Origin: JAWXCM01 sp034408745
GTDB taxonomy: Bacteria > Acidobacteriota > Terriglobia > Bryobacterales > Bryobacteraceae
Assembly (NCBI GenBank): GCA_034408745.1
Contig: JAWXCM010000116.1
Location: 1 to 22,462 of the forward strand
Direction: 5' to 3'
Length of the DNA: 22,462 nucleotides
Position numbers and translations under genes: made by a program
The notes under the pieces: model-generated
What the model was told of the DNA's origin: nothing
What the model saw: only the letters and a program-made list of their open reading frames with translations
Databases searched by the model: none
In this document: piece after piece, positions 9,191 through 19,732 of the stretch
Position numbering within the stretch: position 1 is the stretch's first letter
How the letters are laid out: each line of letters begins with the position of its first letter

Positions 9191-10474
9191 ATGCACGATC
9201 TTTCCGCTTTTCGAACCAACCTGGACGCGATGGCAGCAAGGCTCGCGTCCAGAGGCTTCACGCTCGACATGGACGATTTTCGTGCCATGGATGCCGAGCG
9301 CCGCGCCGCCATCAGCGAGACCGAATCCCTGAAGGCTGAACGCAACAAGTCGAGCCAGGAAATCGCCATGGCGCGAAAGGCCGGCGAGGACACCACGGCG
9401 CGTCAGGCCGAGGTGCGCCAGATCGGCGACCGCATCACGTCGCTGGATGAGCGTGTCAAACAACTGGACGACGCGTTCCGGGAGAAGCTGGCGAGCATCC
9501 CCAACGTGCCGCATGAATCCGTGCCTCAGGGCCGGTCGGAACACGATAACGTCGAGGTGCGGCGCGTCGGCGAACCTCGCAAGTTCGATTTTGAACCACA
9601 GCCGCACTGGGACCTCGGGCCCGCGCTCGGCATCCTCGACATGGAGCGCGCCGCCAAGGTCACCGGGGCTCGTTTCTCTGTGTTGATCGGCCTCGGAGCG
9701 AAGCTGGAACGCGCTCTGATAAATTTCATGCTCGACACGCATACCCGTGAGCATGGCTACACCGAAGTGCTGCCGCCGTTCCTCATCAATTCGGCGAGCC
9801 TGTTCGGCACCGGTCAGCTGCCCAAATTCGCTGAGGACTTGTTTCACTGCGAGGGCACGGACTTCTGGCTTGCCCCAACCGCCGAAGTGCCGGTTACCAA
9901 TCTTCTGCGCGACGAGACGGTCGACGGCGACAAGCTACCCATCCGGCTCACGGCCTACACGCCGTGCTTCCGCTCGGAAGCCGGGTCGTACGGCCGCGAT
10001 GTGCGCGGTATCATCCGCCAGCACCAGTTCCAGAAGGTGGAACTGGTGAAATTCGCACGCCCCGAACAAAGCTATGACGAACTGGATAAGTTGACGGCAG
10101 ATGCGGAGCACATCCTGCAACTGCTGGGCCTGCCATTTCGGACCGTAGTGTTGTGCACGGGAGACATGGGTTTCTCCTCCGCCAAGACGTACGATATCGA
10201 GGTCTGGCTCCCCGGGCAGAACGGCTACAAAGAGATCTCCTCGTGCTCAAATTTCGAGGCGTTCCAGGCGCGCCGGGCCAACATCCGGTTCAAGGCAGGG
10301 AAGGGCAAATCGGAGTTCCTGCACACGCTCAACGGGTCGGGCCTGGCAGCCGGCCGCACCTGGGTCGCCATCGTCGAGAACTACCAGCAGAAGGACGGCA
10401 GCGTCCTCATCCCGGAAGTGCTCCGGCCGTACATCGGAGCCGACGTCATCACCAAACAGGGCGGCTTGGCGTAG
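9191..10474 (+). CDS. serS: Seryl-tRNA synthetase
   Basis: The 427-residue length is normal for bacterial SerRS. The N-terminal part (about 25-105) is a helical arm rich in charged residues, which grips the long variable arm of tRNA-Ser. The class II catalytic core follows, with motif 1 around LERALINFMLDTHTREHGYTE, motif 2 FRSEAGSYGRDVRGIIRQHQ and motif 3 GLAAGRTWVAIVENYQ. TAEVPVTN and SSCSNFEAFQARR are further SerRS signatures. It charges tRNA-Ser with serine in the cytoplasm. The ATG is only three bases after the gltA stop and has no strong binding site, consistent with translational coupling. Just 23 bases after its stop begins an IS3-type remnant in opposite orientation. The coding end (VITKQGGLA) reads normally, so the insertion did not truncate it noticeably. 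Confidence 0.97.
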   Translation: MHDLSAFRTNLDAMAARLASRGFTLDMDDFRAMDAERRAAISETESLKAERNKSSQEIAMARKAGEDTTARQAEVRQIGDRITSLDERVKQLDDAFREKLASIPNVPHESVPQGRSEHDNVEVRRVGEPRKFDFEPQPHWDLGPALGILDMERAAKVTGARFSVLIGLGAKLERALINFMLDTHTREHGYTEVLPPFLINSASLFGTGQLPKFAEDLFHCEGTDFWLAPTAEVPVTNLLRDETVDGDKLPIRLTAYTPCFRSEAGSYGRDVRGIIRQHQFQKVELVKFARPEQSYDELDKLTADAEHILQLLGLPFRTVVLCTGDMGFSSAKTYDIEVWLPGQNGYKEISSCSNFEAFQARRANIRFKAGKGKSEFLHTLNGSGLAAGRTWVAIVENYQQKDGSVLIPEVLRPYIGADVITKQGGLA

Positions 10475-10497
10475 GCGCCTGCTCTTCGCTCCGCAGG

Positions 10498-10635
10498 CTT
10501 GCGCCACTTCGCGATCTGAATGGGATACACCTTGAACTGGGATCCCAGTTGGCTAAGTGTCTTCTCGCCCCGGATCGCCTCCACTGCCACCTGTGCCTTG
10601 AACTTCGGACTGTGCTGCTTTCTCGTCGTCGTCAT
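10498..10635 (-). pseudogene. Truncated IS3-family OrfA transposase (helix-turn-helix part)
   Basis: Reading from the ATG at 10635, which has AGGAG seven or eight bases upstream, the product begins MTTTRKQHSPKFKAQVAVEA and continues through EKTLSQLGSQFKVYPIQIAKWRK. This is the HTH_Tnp_1 domain of IS3/IS911-type OrfA proteins, which binds the element ends. After WRK the reading frame stays open for another 38 codons but is simply the antisense of the serS 3' end, so the native C-terminus is lost. It is not expected to transpose. An in-frame ATG two codons earlier (10641) overlaps the ribosome binding site and is a less likely start. No OrfB or frameshift window remains. Confidence 0.75.
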
Positions 10636-10703
10636 CAACATCTCCTTTTGTTAACGACCCGCCGAAATATTAGCTTATTGCGTGGTCTGAAATCTGGGGA
10701 CCA
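10498..10703 (-). mobile_element. IS3-family left-end remnant
   Basis: On the minus strand this begins with TGGTCCCCAGATTTCAGACC, a TG-starting end like IS3-type terminal inverted repeats. A ribosome binding site (AGGAG) and the beginning of an OrfA transposase follow. Homology stops about 48 codons in, near 10498, leaving no OrfB and no visible second end. The element is therefore a deletion scar of about 206 bases. It ends 23 bases from the serS stop codon. Confidence 0.7.
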
Positions 10704-10750
10704 CTATAATTAGACGATTGAAAATACAACAGAGCCGACTTATGTGGACG

Positions 10751-10805
10751 GCGAACCTTCGAACTACGAACCAGAAGGTCGCATGTTCGAGTCCTGCCGG
10801 GCCGT
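10751..10805 (+). other. tRNA-like remnant: isolated T-arm and acceptor 3' strand next to a hairpin
   Basis: Bases 10781-10797 read GCATG-TTCGAGT-CCTGC, a T-arm with the conserved TTCGAGT loop and one stem mismatch (T10784 opposite C10794). CGGGCCG, which resembles an acceptor 3' strand, follows. No complementary CGGCCCG lies 70-75 bases upstream and no D-arm is recognisable, so this is not a working tRNA. Directly before it, GCG-A-ACCTTC (10751-10760) pairs with GAAGGT-CGC (10774-10782) to form a 9-base-pair hairpin with one bulge. A tRNA 3' end left by integration or rearrangement beside the IS scar is the simplest reading. Bases 10704-10750 show nothing beyond an isolated TATAAT (10705-10710). 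Confidence 0.45.
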
Positions 10806-10876
10806 ATCCTCTTCCTTCATCGATCTCGCTACTCATTGTGTTGAGAGTTTCTCGCGTGTACTCGCACTTATTAGGC

Positions 10877-11155
10877 GTGAGGGCTTGTCTGGTATTGCTC
10901 GTTCTGCTGTCGCAGGTGTCCTGGGCGGCGGACGAGGGGAAGACCCGCTCCTGGCGTCTTACCGAGATCAACGCGAAAATCGCTGAGCTTGAGAGGCAGC
11001 TGGAGTACTGGAAGGAAAAGAAGCGGGTCCTGGTGGACATTCCCGATGCTCCCCGCGAAGCGCTGAAAGAGAACTCAAAGCCAGTGCACCGCGGTCCCCG
11101 GAACGGCAAGTACCACTACAGCGACTCGGGGAAGAAGGTTTACGAGCGAAAGTAG
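10877..11155 (+). CDS. Small secreted protein: signal peptide, coiled coil, basic C-terminal motif
   Basis: I do not recognise a named family for the whole protein. From the GTG at 10877 it has 92 residues. Residues 1-17 (hydrophobic LVLLVLLSQVSWA) look like a signal peptide cleaved before ADEGK. Residues 25-50 form a charged heptad-like helix (EINAKIAELERQLEYWKEKK), probably a short coiled coil. Residues 73-89 (GPRNGKYHYSDSGKKVY) resemble the short basic GPRGG-x-Y-(Y)-x-SGKK-x-Y motif found at the ends of unrelated small proteins. A GTG at 10838 would add a positively charged n-region and is an equally fair start; longer versions would run through the tRNA-like remnant and are unlikely. Neither start has a good ribosome binding site. 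It sits alone between the IS scar and the cytochrome gene, which starts 33 bases after its stop. Confidence 0.6.
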   Translation: MRACLVLLVLLSQVSWAADEGKTRSWRLTEINAKIAELERQLEYWKEKKRVLVDIPDAPREALKENSKPVHRGPRNGKYHYSDSGKKVYERK

Positions 11156-11174
11156 CCGCTGGGGGCTGTAGTCG

Positions 11175-11180
11175 TATAAA
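11175..11180 (+). promoter_or_regulatory. -10-like box directly before the PSCyt1/DUF1549 gene (leaderless candidate)
   Basis: TATAAA lies eight bases before the ATG at 11189. If it is a -10 element, transcription would start at or within a base or two of the start codon, giving a leaderless mRNA. No Shine-Dalgarno sequence is present in the gap (ATCGAGCA). No clear -35 box stands 16-18 bases upstream. Confidence 0.5.
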
Positions 11181-11188
11181 ATCGAGCA

Positions 11189-14293
<3,105 letters not shown>

Positions 14294-14298
14294 AGACG

Positions 14299-15720
14299 AT
14301 GAGCTGCCACGACCATATGTATCGAGGGATGGACGGCAAAACCGTCAGCCGCCGCTGGTTCTTCGAGCAGTGCGGGGTAGGGTTGGGCGCGATTGCGGCG
14401 CAGCAACTGGCGGGAGGCGCGACACTGCCGGATAATCCGCTGGCGCCGAAGAAGCCGCATTTCGAGCCCAAAGCGAAGCGTGTGATTTACCTCTTCATGG
14501 CCGGTGCGCCGAGCCATCTGGAGATGTTCGACTACAAGCCCCAACTGGCGAAGTTCGACGGCACGCTGCCGCCGGCGGATCTGCTGAAGGGGTATCGCGC
14601 GGCGTTCATCAATCCGAACTCGAAGCTGCTTGGCCCGAAGTTTAAGTTCGCGAAATACGGACAGAATGGGGCGGAAGTCTCGGAATTGATTCCGCATTTC
14701 TCGAAAATCGTGGACGACGTCACCATCGTGAAGTCGATGACGACGGATGCGTTTAATCACGCGCCGGGCCAGGTGTTGATGAACACGGGTTCACAGCAGT
14801 TTGGACGTCCGAGCATGGGCGCGTGGGTGACCTACGGGCTCGGTAGCGAATCGCAGGATTTGCCCGCGTTCGTGGTGTTCAGCTCGGGCAAAAAGGGACC
14901 GAGCGGCGGGAATTCCTGCTGGGGCAGCGGCTTCCTGCCGACTGTTCACCAGGGCGTGCAGTTCCGCTCCAGCGGCGACCCGGTGTTGTATCTGTCGAAC
15001 CCGAAGGGCGTGGACCGAGAGCTGCAGGAAGACTCACTGGCTTCCATCAAGAAGCTGAATGAAATGCGGCTCGGAGTGACGGGCGATCCGGAAATTGCGA
15101 CGCGCATCAGTTCTTACGAGATGGCGTTCCGCATGCAGTCGAGTGCGCCGGAATTGATGGATCTGAGCAAGGAACCGAAGCACGTGCTCGACATGTATGG
15201 CGCGGATCCGGGCAAGCCGTCGTTTGCCAATAACTGTCTGCTGGCGCGCCGGCTGGTGGAGCGAGGCGTGCGGTTCGTGCAGCTCTATCACGAGGCATGG
15301 GACCAGCACGGCAACCTGGTGAAAGACATCAAGACGAACTGCCAGGACACGGATCAGGCGTGTGCGGCGCTGGTGAAGGATCTGAAGCAGCGCGGCATGT
15401 TGGAAGACACACTGGTGGTGTGGGGTGGCGAGTTCGGGCGCACGCCGATGGTGCAGGGCGGCAGTGATGGGCGCGACCATCATCCGAATGCATTCACCAT
15501 GTGGATGGCGGGCGGCGGGTTGAAACCGGGTTTGGTGCTCGGGGAAACGGATGAGCTCGGGTTCAATGTGGTGAAGGACAAGGTGCACGTGCATGATCTG
15601 CATGCGACACTGCTGCACCTGCTGGGGTTCGATCACACGAAGCTGACGTATCGGTTCCAGGGACGCCCGTTCCGGCTGACGGACGTCCATGGAAACGTGG
15701 TTCAGCAGATGCTGGCCTAG
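14299..15720 (+). CDS. DUF1501 protein (sulfatase/alkaline-phosphatase-like fold), Tat-exported
   Basis: The 473-residue protein has a twin-arginine-like leader, VSRRWFFEQCGVGLGAIAA (about 15-33), so it should be exported folded. DUF1501 signatures include KRVIYLFMAGAPSHLEMFDY, HAPGQVLMNTG, the long loop with GRPSMGAWVTYGLGS, LVVWGGEFGRTP and GRDHHPNAFTMWMAGGG. The Asp, His and Gly-Glu-Phe-Gly-Arg positions resemble the metal-binding frame of the alkaline phosphatase/sulfatase superfamily. The family has no proven substrate, and no Cys/Ser-x-Pro-x-Arg sulfatase signature is present, so I do not call it a sulfatase. Start ATG 14299 has AGGGAG about nine bases upstream and lies five bases after the DUF1553 stop, so the two are co-translated. 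Its stop shares CTAG with the stop of the converging fucosidase. Confidence 0.93.
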   Translation: MSCHDHMYRGMDGKTVSRRWFFEQCGVGLGAIAAQQLAGGATLPDNPLAPKKPHFEPKAKRVIYLFMAGAPSHLEMFDYKPQLAKFDGTLPPADLLKGYRAAFINPNSKLLGPKFKFAKYGQNGAEVSELIPHFSKIVDDVTIVKSMTTDAFNHAPGQVLMNTGSQQFGRPSMGAWVTYGLGSESQDLPAFVVFSSGKKGPSGGNSCWGSGFLPTVHQGVQFRSSGDPVLYLSNPKGVDRELQEDSLASIKKLNEMRLGVTGDPEIATRISSYEMAFRMQSSAPELMDLSKEPKHVLDMYGADPGKPSFANNCLLARRLVERGVRFVQLYHEAWDQHGNLVKDIKTNCQDTDQACAALVKDLKQRGMLEDTLVVWGGEFGRTPMVQGGSDGRDHHPNAFTMWMAGGGLKPGLVLGETDELGFNVVKDKVHVHDLHATLLHLLGFDHTKLTYRFQGRPFRLTDVHGNVVQQMLA

Positions 15721-17180
15721 CGCCTCAGGCCGGGGAGTTTCACGACATAGGCGTGCTGCGCTGTGGCGGCATCACCGGAAGCGGCGGGCAGGTCGACAGT
15801 GATGCCGCCGGCTGACTTTGTCCACTTCAGGTCGCCCGTGCGTCCCAGCATGACGGGCTTCATGGATGCGGGGGCCGTCACGCCTTTCAGTGTGAGCTTC
15901 GACCCCGCTGGCCAGCCAGGCACGATGGCGTACACGTCGTCGCCTTTGGCGGTAAAGAACGCTTCGATAACAGCCTGTCCCGGCTTTTTGCGCTCAATGT
16001 AATCGGTGACTTCGTACTTCGTCATGTACTCGCCGGTGTTGAGCTTCGGGCGGTCCCCGGTGCTCCACTGGCGAGTGTCGCCCCATGGCTTCGTTCCGTA
16101 AATCGCGTCGCCGTTGACCTTCAGCCACTTGCCGATCTGCAGCAGGCGCTCCTGCATGATGACCGGGATGCGGCCGTCGCCCGTGGGTCCGATGTCGAGC
16201 AGCAGGTTGCCGCCGCGGCTGACCAGGTCGATGAGCATCATGATCATCTCGCGGTCGGAGCGGTAGTCCATGATGTTCTCGGCGCGGTTGTAGCCGTAGG
16301 AGAAGCCCATGCCGCGGCTTTCTTCCCATGGGTGATCATTGCTCTCAAGACCGGCGGTGTATTCGGTGGTGTAGTAACCGCCGTGCTTGTGGCGCGAGTC
16401 CTTCCCCCAGCGGTCATTGATGACCACTTCGTCGCGCACTGGCGATTCATTGAACAGCCACGCCATCAGCTCTTCGCTCTTCCAGTCGGCACTGGGCATG
16501 TCCCATTCGCCGTCGGAGAAAATAATCGAGGGCTTGTATTTCGTGACCAGATCCTTAAACTGTGGGTGCATGTGCTGCACCGCGTAGGCCTTGCGGTCCT
16601 GCTTCCAGAGCGGGTTGTACCACTCGTATAGCGAATAGTAGTAGCCCATTTTCAGACCGCGTTTGCGGACTTCGGTGGTCAGGTCGCCGAGCACGTCGCG
16701 CTTCGGCCCAACTTCGACGGCGTTCCAGGGGCGGCCCCAGGCTTTGTTGGCCTGCTCATTGGGCCAGAGCGTGAAGCCTTCGTGATGCTTGGAGGTCAGG
16801 ACAATGTATTTGGCGCCGGAATCCTCGAAGACTTTGGCCCAGTAGGCGGGGTCGTACATCTCGGCCTTGAACATTGGGGCGAAATTCTCATACGGGAAAT
16901 TCTCGCCGTAGTTCTTCTTGTGGAACTCGTAGGTCGGGTTGGGCTTACCTTTGTCCATCGGCCCTTTGGCAAGGGCATTCCAGTACCACTCGGCGTATGT
17001 GCCGACGGCACCGTAGGCGGGCACCGAGTAGAGACCCCAGTGGATGAAGATACCGAATTTGGCATCGGTATACCAGGACGGTGTGGGTCGTTTGTCGATC
17101 GACTCCCACTTCGGCTCATACCGCGTTTGGGCGGTGACGGCGAGGGTGGCCGCAGCCAGCAATGCAATCGTCCGTATCAT
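15717..17180 (-). CDS. Secreted alpha-L-fucosidase, glycoside hydrolase family 29 (Sec type)
   Basis: The 487-residue protein starts with a short Sec signal peptide, MIRTIALLAAATLAVTAQ. The family 29 barrel includes WYTDAKFGIFIHWGLYSVPA, a hallmark of these enzymes, then LTSKHHEGFTLW and the segment IIFSDGEWDMPS, in which Asp223 is the probable nucleophile. SRGGNLLLDIGPTGDG is the usual end of the barrel. The C-terminal beta-sandwich finishes VKLPGLRR. It should release alpha-linked L-fucose outside the cytoplasmic membrane. The reading frame is open further upstream, but that part is the antisense of the neighbouring gene and lacks family similarity, so I use the ATG at 17180. The divergent second fucosidase starts only 10 bases away. 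The stop overlaps that of the converging DUF1501 gene by four bases. Confidence 0.93.
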   Translation of the reverse strand: MIRTIALLAAATLAVTAQTRYEPKWESIDKRPTPSWYTDAKFGIFIHWGLYSVPAYGAVGTYAEWYWNALAKGPMDKGKPNPTYEFHKKNYGENFPYENFAPMFKAEMYDPAYWAKVFEDSGAKYIVLTSKHHEGFTLWPNEQANKAWGRPWNAVEVGPKRDVLGDLTTEVRKRGLKMGYYYSLYEWYNPLWKQDRKAYAVQHMHPQFKDLVTKYKPSIIFSDGEWDMPSADWKSEELMAWLFNESPVRDEVVINDRWGKDSRHKHGGYYTTEYTAGLESNDHPWEESRGMGFSYGYNRAENIMDYRSDREMIMMLIDLVSRGGNLLLDIGPTGDGRIPVIMQERLLQIGKWLKVNGDAIYGTKPWGDTRQWSTGDRPKLNTGEYMTKYEVTDYIERKKPGQAVIEAFFTAKGDDVYAIVPGWPAGSKLTLKGVTAPASMKPVMLGRTGDLKWTKSAGGITVDLPAASGDAATAQHAYVVKLPGLRR

Positions 17181-17196
17181 AGTTGTTTCTATGTTA
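17175..17196. promoter_or_regulatory. Minimal divergent start region of the two fucosidase genes
   Basis: Only 10 bases (17181-17190) separate the two ATGs. On the plus strand TATCAT (17175-17180) stands 10 bases before the ATG at 17191. On the minus strand TAACAT (17196-17191) stands 10 bases before the ATG at 17180. Each box is the complement of the first two codons of the other gene. They match TATAAT at 5 and 4 of 6 positions. No Shine-Dalgarno sequence exists on either side. Confidence 0.35.
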
Positions 17197-18606
17197 TTTG
17201 ATGCCACGGGTGTTTTGAACCGGCGCCGCTTTCTGGGCGCGGCAGGTGCGGCCGCTGTGCTGCGTGCTGAGGCTGTGGGCGCTGTGCCGTCTGCCCGACA
17301 GCTGCGCTGGCATGAGATGGAGACGTACGCGTTCCTGCACTTCACGGTCAACACATTCACGGACAAGGAGTGGGGGTACGGTGACGAGTCGCCGGAGCTG
17401 TTCCACCCCACGGCGTTCGACGCGGCGGCCCTGATGGACGGACTGAAATCCGGTGGCATGAAGGGCGTGATCCTGACATGCAAGCATCACGACGGCTTCT
17501 GCCTGTGGCCGACTAAGACGACGGAGCATTCCGTCCGCCGGACGGAATGGCGCGACGGCCGAGGGGACGTGGTGCGTGAGATCTCGACTGCAGCCGCGAA
17601 GGCCGGGCTGAAGTTTGGAGTGTACGTGTCGCCGTGGGACCGAAATCATGCGGCGTATGGCAAGCCGGAGTATGTGGATGTGTACCGGGCGCAGCTGCGG
17701 GAGCTGTTGACCGGGTATGGGCCGATCTTCGAGGTGTGGCACGACGGCGCAAATGGCGGAGACGGGTTCTATGGTGGAGCTCGGGAAAAGCGCAGGATCG
17801 ACAAACGTTCGTATTACGACTGGCCCGGAACGTGGGATATGGTTCGAAAACTGCAGCCCGACGCTGTGATTTTCAGCGACATTGGGCCGGATATCCGGTG
17901 GGTGGGGAATGAGAAGGGATTCGCGGGCGAGACCTGCTGGACCACCATCACTCCGGAAGCGGAGAAGGGCGGCCCTGCTGCGGTCGGAGACGTGAACACG
18001 AAGATCAACAATACCGGGACTCGCGGTGGCATGCAGTGGATGCCGGCGGAGTGCGACGTGTCCATCCGGCCGGGCTGGTTCTTTCATGAAAAGGAGAATT
18101 CGCGGGTTAAAACGCCGGAAACTCTGTTCGATATCTATATGAAATCGGTGGGACGCGGCGGGAGCTTCCTGCTGAATGTGCCGCCGGATCGCCGGGGGCT
18201 GCTGCACGAGGCTGATGTGGCATCGCTGCGCGGATTTGGCGCGATGCTGCGGTCCACGTTTGCGACGGATCTGGCGAAGGGCTCGGGGCCAAAGGCGCTG
18301 ACAGATGGTCGCAGGGACACGCACTGGTCGGGTACAAGCGCGGAATTCCGGCTTAGGGCGCTGGCTGTATTCGATCTGATCCGTGTGCGCGAGCACTTAC
18401 CGTCTGGGCAGAGGATCGACGGTGTTGCGGTGGATATCCGCGACGGCTCGGACTGGAAACAGATCGCCACTGCCACCAGCATCGGCAACTGCCGGTTGCT
18501 GCGACTTACTCAGCCAGTTACGACTCGCGAGATTCGGCTGCGGGTGACGGGATCGTCGGCTCCGCCGGTGTTGACGGAGTTTGGGCTGTACCGAATTTCT
18601 TCGTGA
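17191..18606 (+). CDS. Exported alpha-L-fucosidase, glycoside hydrolase family 29 (Tat type) with F5/8-type C-terminal domain
   Basis: The 471-residue protein begins with a twin-arginine leader, LNRRRFLGAAGAAAVLRA, so export is probably by Tat. The barrel holds LRWHEMETYAFLHFTVNTFT, the family marker LTCKHHDGFCLWPTKTTEHS, and FEVWHDGANGG with Asp185 as probable nucleophile, then GRGGSFLLNVPPDRRG. From about residue 360 a discoidin-like (F5/8 type C, CBM32-like) domain starts at ALTDGRRDTHWSG and runs to FGLYRISS; it probably binds sugar. The two fucosidases here are clearly of different subgroups, so they are unlikely to be a recent duplication and may prefer different linkages. The ATG at 17191 gives nine residues before the arginines, typical for Tat. 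Longer versions would overlap the other fucosidase. The gene is followed by 121 bases before the alpha/beta hydrolase, in which I see only the promoter candidate noted there. Confidence 0.92.
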   Translation: MLFDATGVLNRRRFLGAAGAAAVLRAEAVGAVPSARQLRWHEMETYAFLHFTVNTFTDKEWGYGDESPELFHPTAFDAAALMDGLKSGGMKGVILTCKHHDGFCLWPTKTTEHSVRRTEWRDGRGDVVREISTAAAKAGLKFGVYVSPWDRNHAAYGKPEYVDVYRAQLRELLTGYGPIFEVWHDGANGGDGFYGGAREKRRIDKRSYYDWPGTWDMVRKLQPDAVIFSDIGPDIRWVGNEKGFAGETCWTTITPEAEKGGPAAVGDVNTKINNTGTRGGMQWMPAECDVSIRPGWFFHEKENSRVKTPETLFDIYMKSVGRGGSFLLNVPPDRRGLLHEADVASLRGFGAMLRSTFATDLAKGSGPKALTDGRRDTHWSGTSAEFRLRALAVFDLIRVREHLPSGQRIDGVAVDIRDGSDWKQIATATSIGNCRLLRLTQPVTTREIRLRVTGSSAPPVLTEFGLYRISS

Positions 18607-18711
18607 ACACACGCTGCCGCTTCCATTCGCTATAGCCCTCGCGCACCCTGCGAATGCCGTCAGGCTGGCGGCCTCTTCGGCGTCGGCCGTGGGTGAGTTC
18701 GCGAATCGTCA

Positions 18712-18719
18712 TATAGAAT
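18712..18719 (+). promoter_or_regulatory. -10-like box directly before the alpha/beta hydrolase gene (leaderless candidate)
   Basis: TATAGAAT includes TAGAAT (18714-18719), which ends eight bases before the ATG at 18728, the same spacing as at 11175-11189. The intervening CTCCACTG has no Shine-Dalgarno sequence. A transcript started from this box would begin at or beside the start codon. No clear -35 box is seen. Confidence 0.45.
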
Positions 18720-18727
18720 CTCCACTG

Positions 18728-19732
18728 ATGCGTTGTTTCTTAATTCTCGCCCTGGCGGCCGGCGCTGCGTGCGCGCAGCAGTACTACGAAGAAGAAGTTA
18801 AGGCGACGGTGCCGATCCGTAATCGCGCCTGGCACGCGATGGAGAAGTACATCGACTCGCTGCCGAAGAAAGCTGCACCCACGGGCTCGACCGTGGCGAA
18901 GCGAATCGGGTATCCGGTGGCTGGAATCCGGGCAGGGCAGCAGCGGCTGGAGAAGATTGGGAGTGACTCGATTGGCACTTACTATCGCTCTTACATTCCA
19001 CTGAACGGCATACTCGAGGCGTACGGGCTGTTCATTGTGCCGAATGGTCCGGCGAAGCGGCGTCCGCTGGTGATCTCGCAGCATGGAGGCGGGGGAACGC
19101 CGGAAATGGCGTTGTTCAAGGGCGGCTCGAATTACCATGACATGATCCGTGGCGCGGTTCGCGAGGGCTATGTGGTGTATGCTCCGCTGATTACGATGTA
19201 CCCTTATGTCGACCGCGACAACGGGTCGGAAATTCAGCCGGCCGTGCGCAAGGATTTCGACATTGCTCTGCGCGAGCGGGGAGCGAGCCTCTTTGGCGTT
19301 GAGACCACGATGATCAGCGAATCGCTGACGGCACTGCTGAAGCGGCCTGAGGTGGATCCGAAGCACGTGGCGATGGTCGGGCTGTCCTACGGTGGGTTCT
19401 ACACGCTGTATCAGATGGCGCTCGACAAGCGGATTCAGGGCGGTGTTGCGTCGTGCTCGTTCAGGGATTTCGATGACGCGGAGTGGCAGCGCAAGGCCAT
19501 GGAGGGTCAGCCGTACGACATGCCTCCGGCGGATCTGGTGAAAGCCATCAGCCCCCGGACCGTGCAGGTCCAGTGCGGCCTGAAGGACAAGAATCTGCCC
19601 ATCGATTCGGCCCGCAAAGCGCAGGAGAAGGCGAAGGGCACAAAGGGCTTCGATTACGTGGAGTTCGACGGTGTCCACGAATGGAACGGCGAACTCGCCT
19701 GGAAGTACCTGAAGGCGCTGTTCGCGCGTTAG
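18728..19732 (+). CDS. Secreted alpha/beta hydrolase (acetyl-esterase / dienelactone-hydrolase-like)
   Basis: The 334-residue protein has a Sec signal peptide (MRCFLILALAAGAACAQ). The hydrolase core includes the oxyanion region LVISQHGGGGTPE, the nucleophile elbow GLSYGG with Ser220, a probable acid at Asp287 or Asp293 (LKDKNLPID) and His317 in GVHEWNG. All triad members are present, so it should be an active esterase or peptidase-like hydrolase outside the membrane. Similar proteins next to glycosidases are often carbohydrate acetyl or feruloyl esterases that clear side groups before glycosidases act; that role is inferred. The ATG at 18728 is chosen because it starts the signal peptide; the frame is open upstream but shows nothing protein-like. 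The stop TAG overlaps the TAA of the converging rhaT gene in a TTAG sequence. Confidence 0.88.
   Translation: MRCFLILALAAGAACAQQYYEEEVKATVPIRNRAWHAMEKYIDSLPKKAAPTGSTVAKRIGYPVAGIRAGQQRLEKIGSDSIGTYYRSYIPLNGILEAYGLFIVPNGPAKRRPLVISQHGGGGTPEMALFKGGSNYHDMIRGAVREGYVVYAPLITMYPYVDRDNGSEIQPAVRKDFDIALRERGASLFGVETTMISESLTALLKRPEVDPKHVAMVGLSYGGFYTLYQMALDKRIQGGVASCSFRDFDDAEWQRKAMEGQPYDMPPADLVKAISPRTVQVQCGLKDKNLPIDSARKAQEKAKGTKGFDYVEFDGVHEWNGELAWKYLKALFAR

Noticed and set aside
10733..10805. Functional tRNA gene
   Set aside because: No acceptor 5' strand complementary to CGGGCCG, no D-arm, and a T-stem mismatch.
17181..17483. N-terminal extension of the Sec-type fucosidase by 101 codons
   Set aside because: The extension is antisense to the second fucosidase, and the downstream ATG begins a clean signal peptide.
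18518..18712. Short minus-strand frame of 64 codons over the gap after the Tat-type fucosidase
   Set aside because: Half is antisense to the discoidin domain and the rest shows no family I recognise; there is no ribosome binding site.
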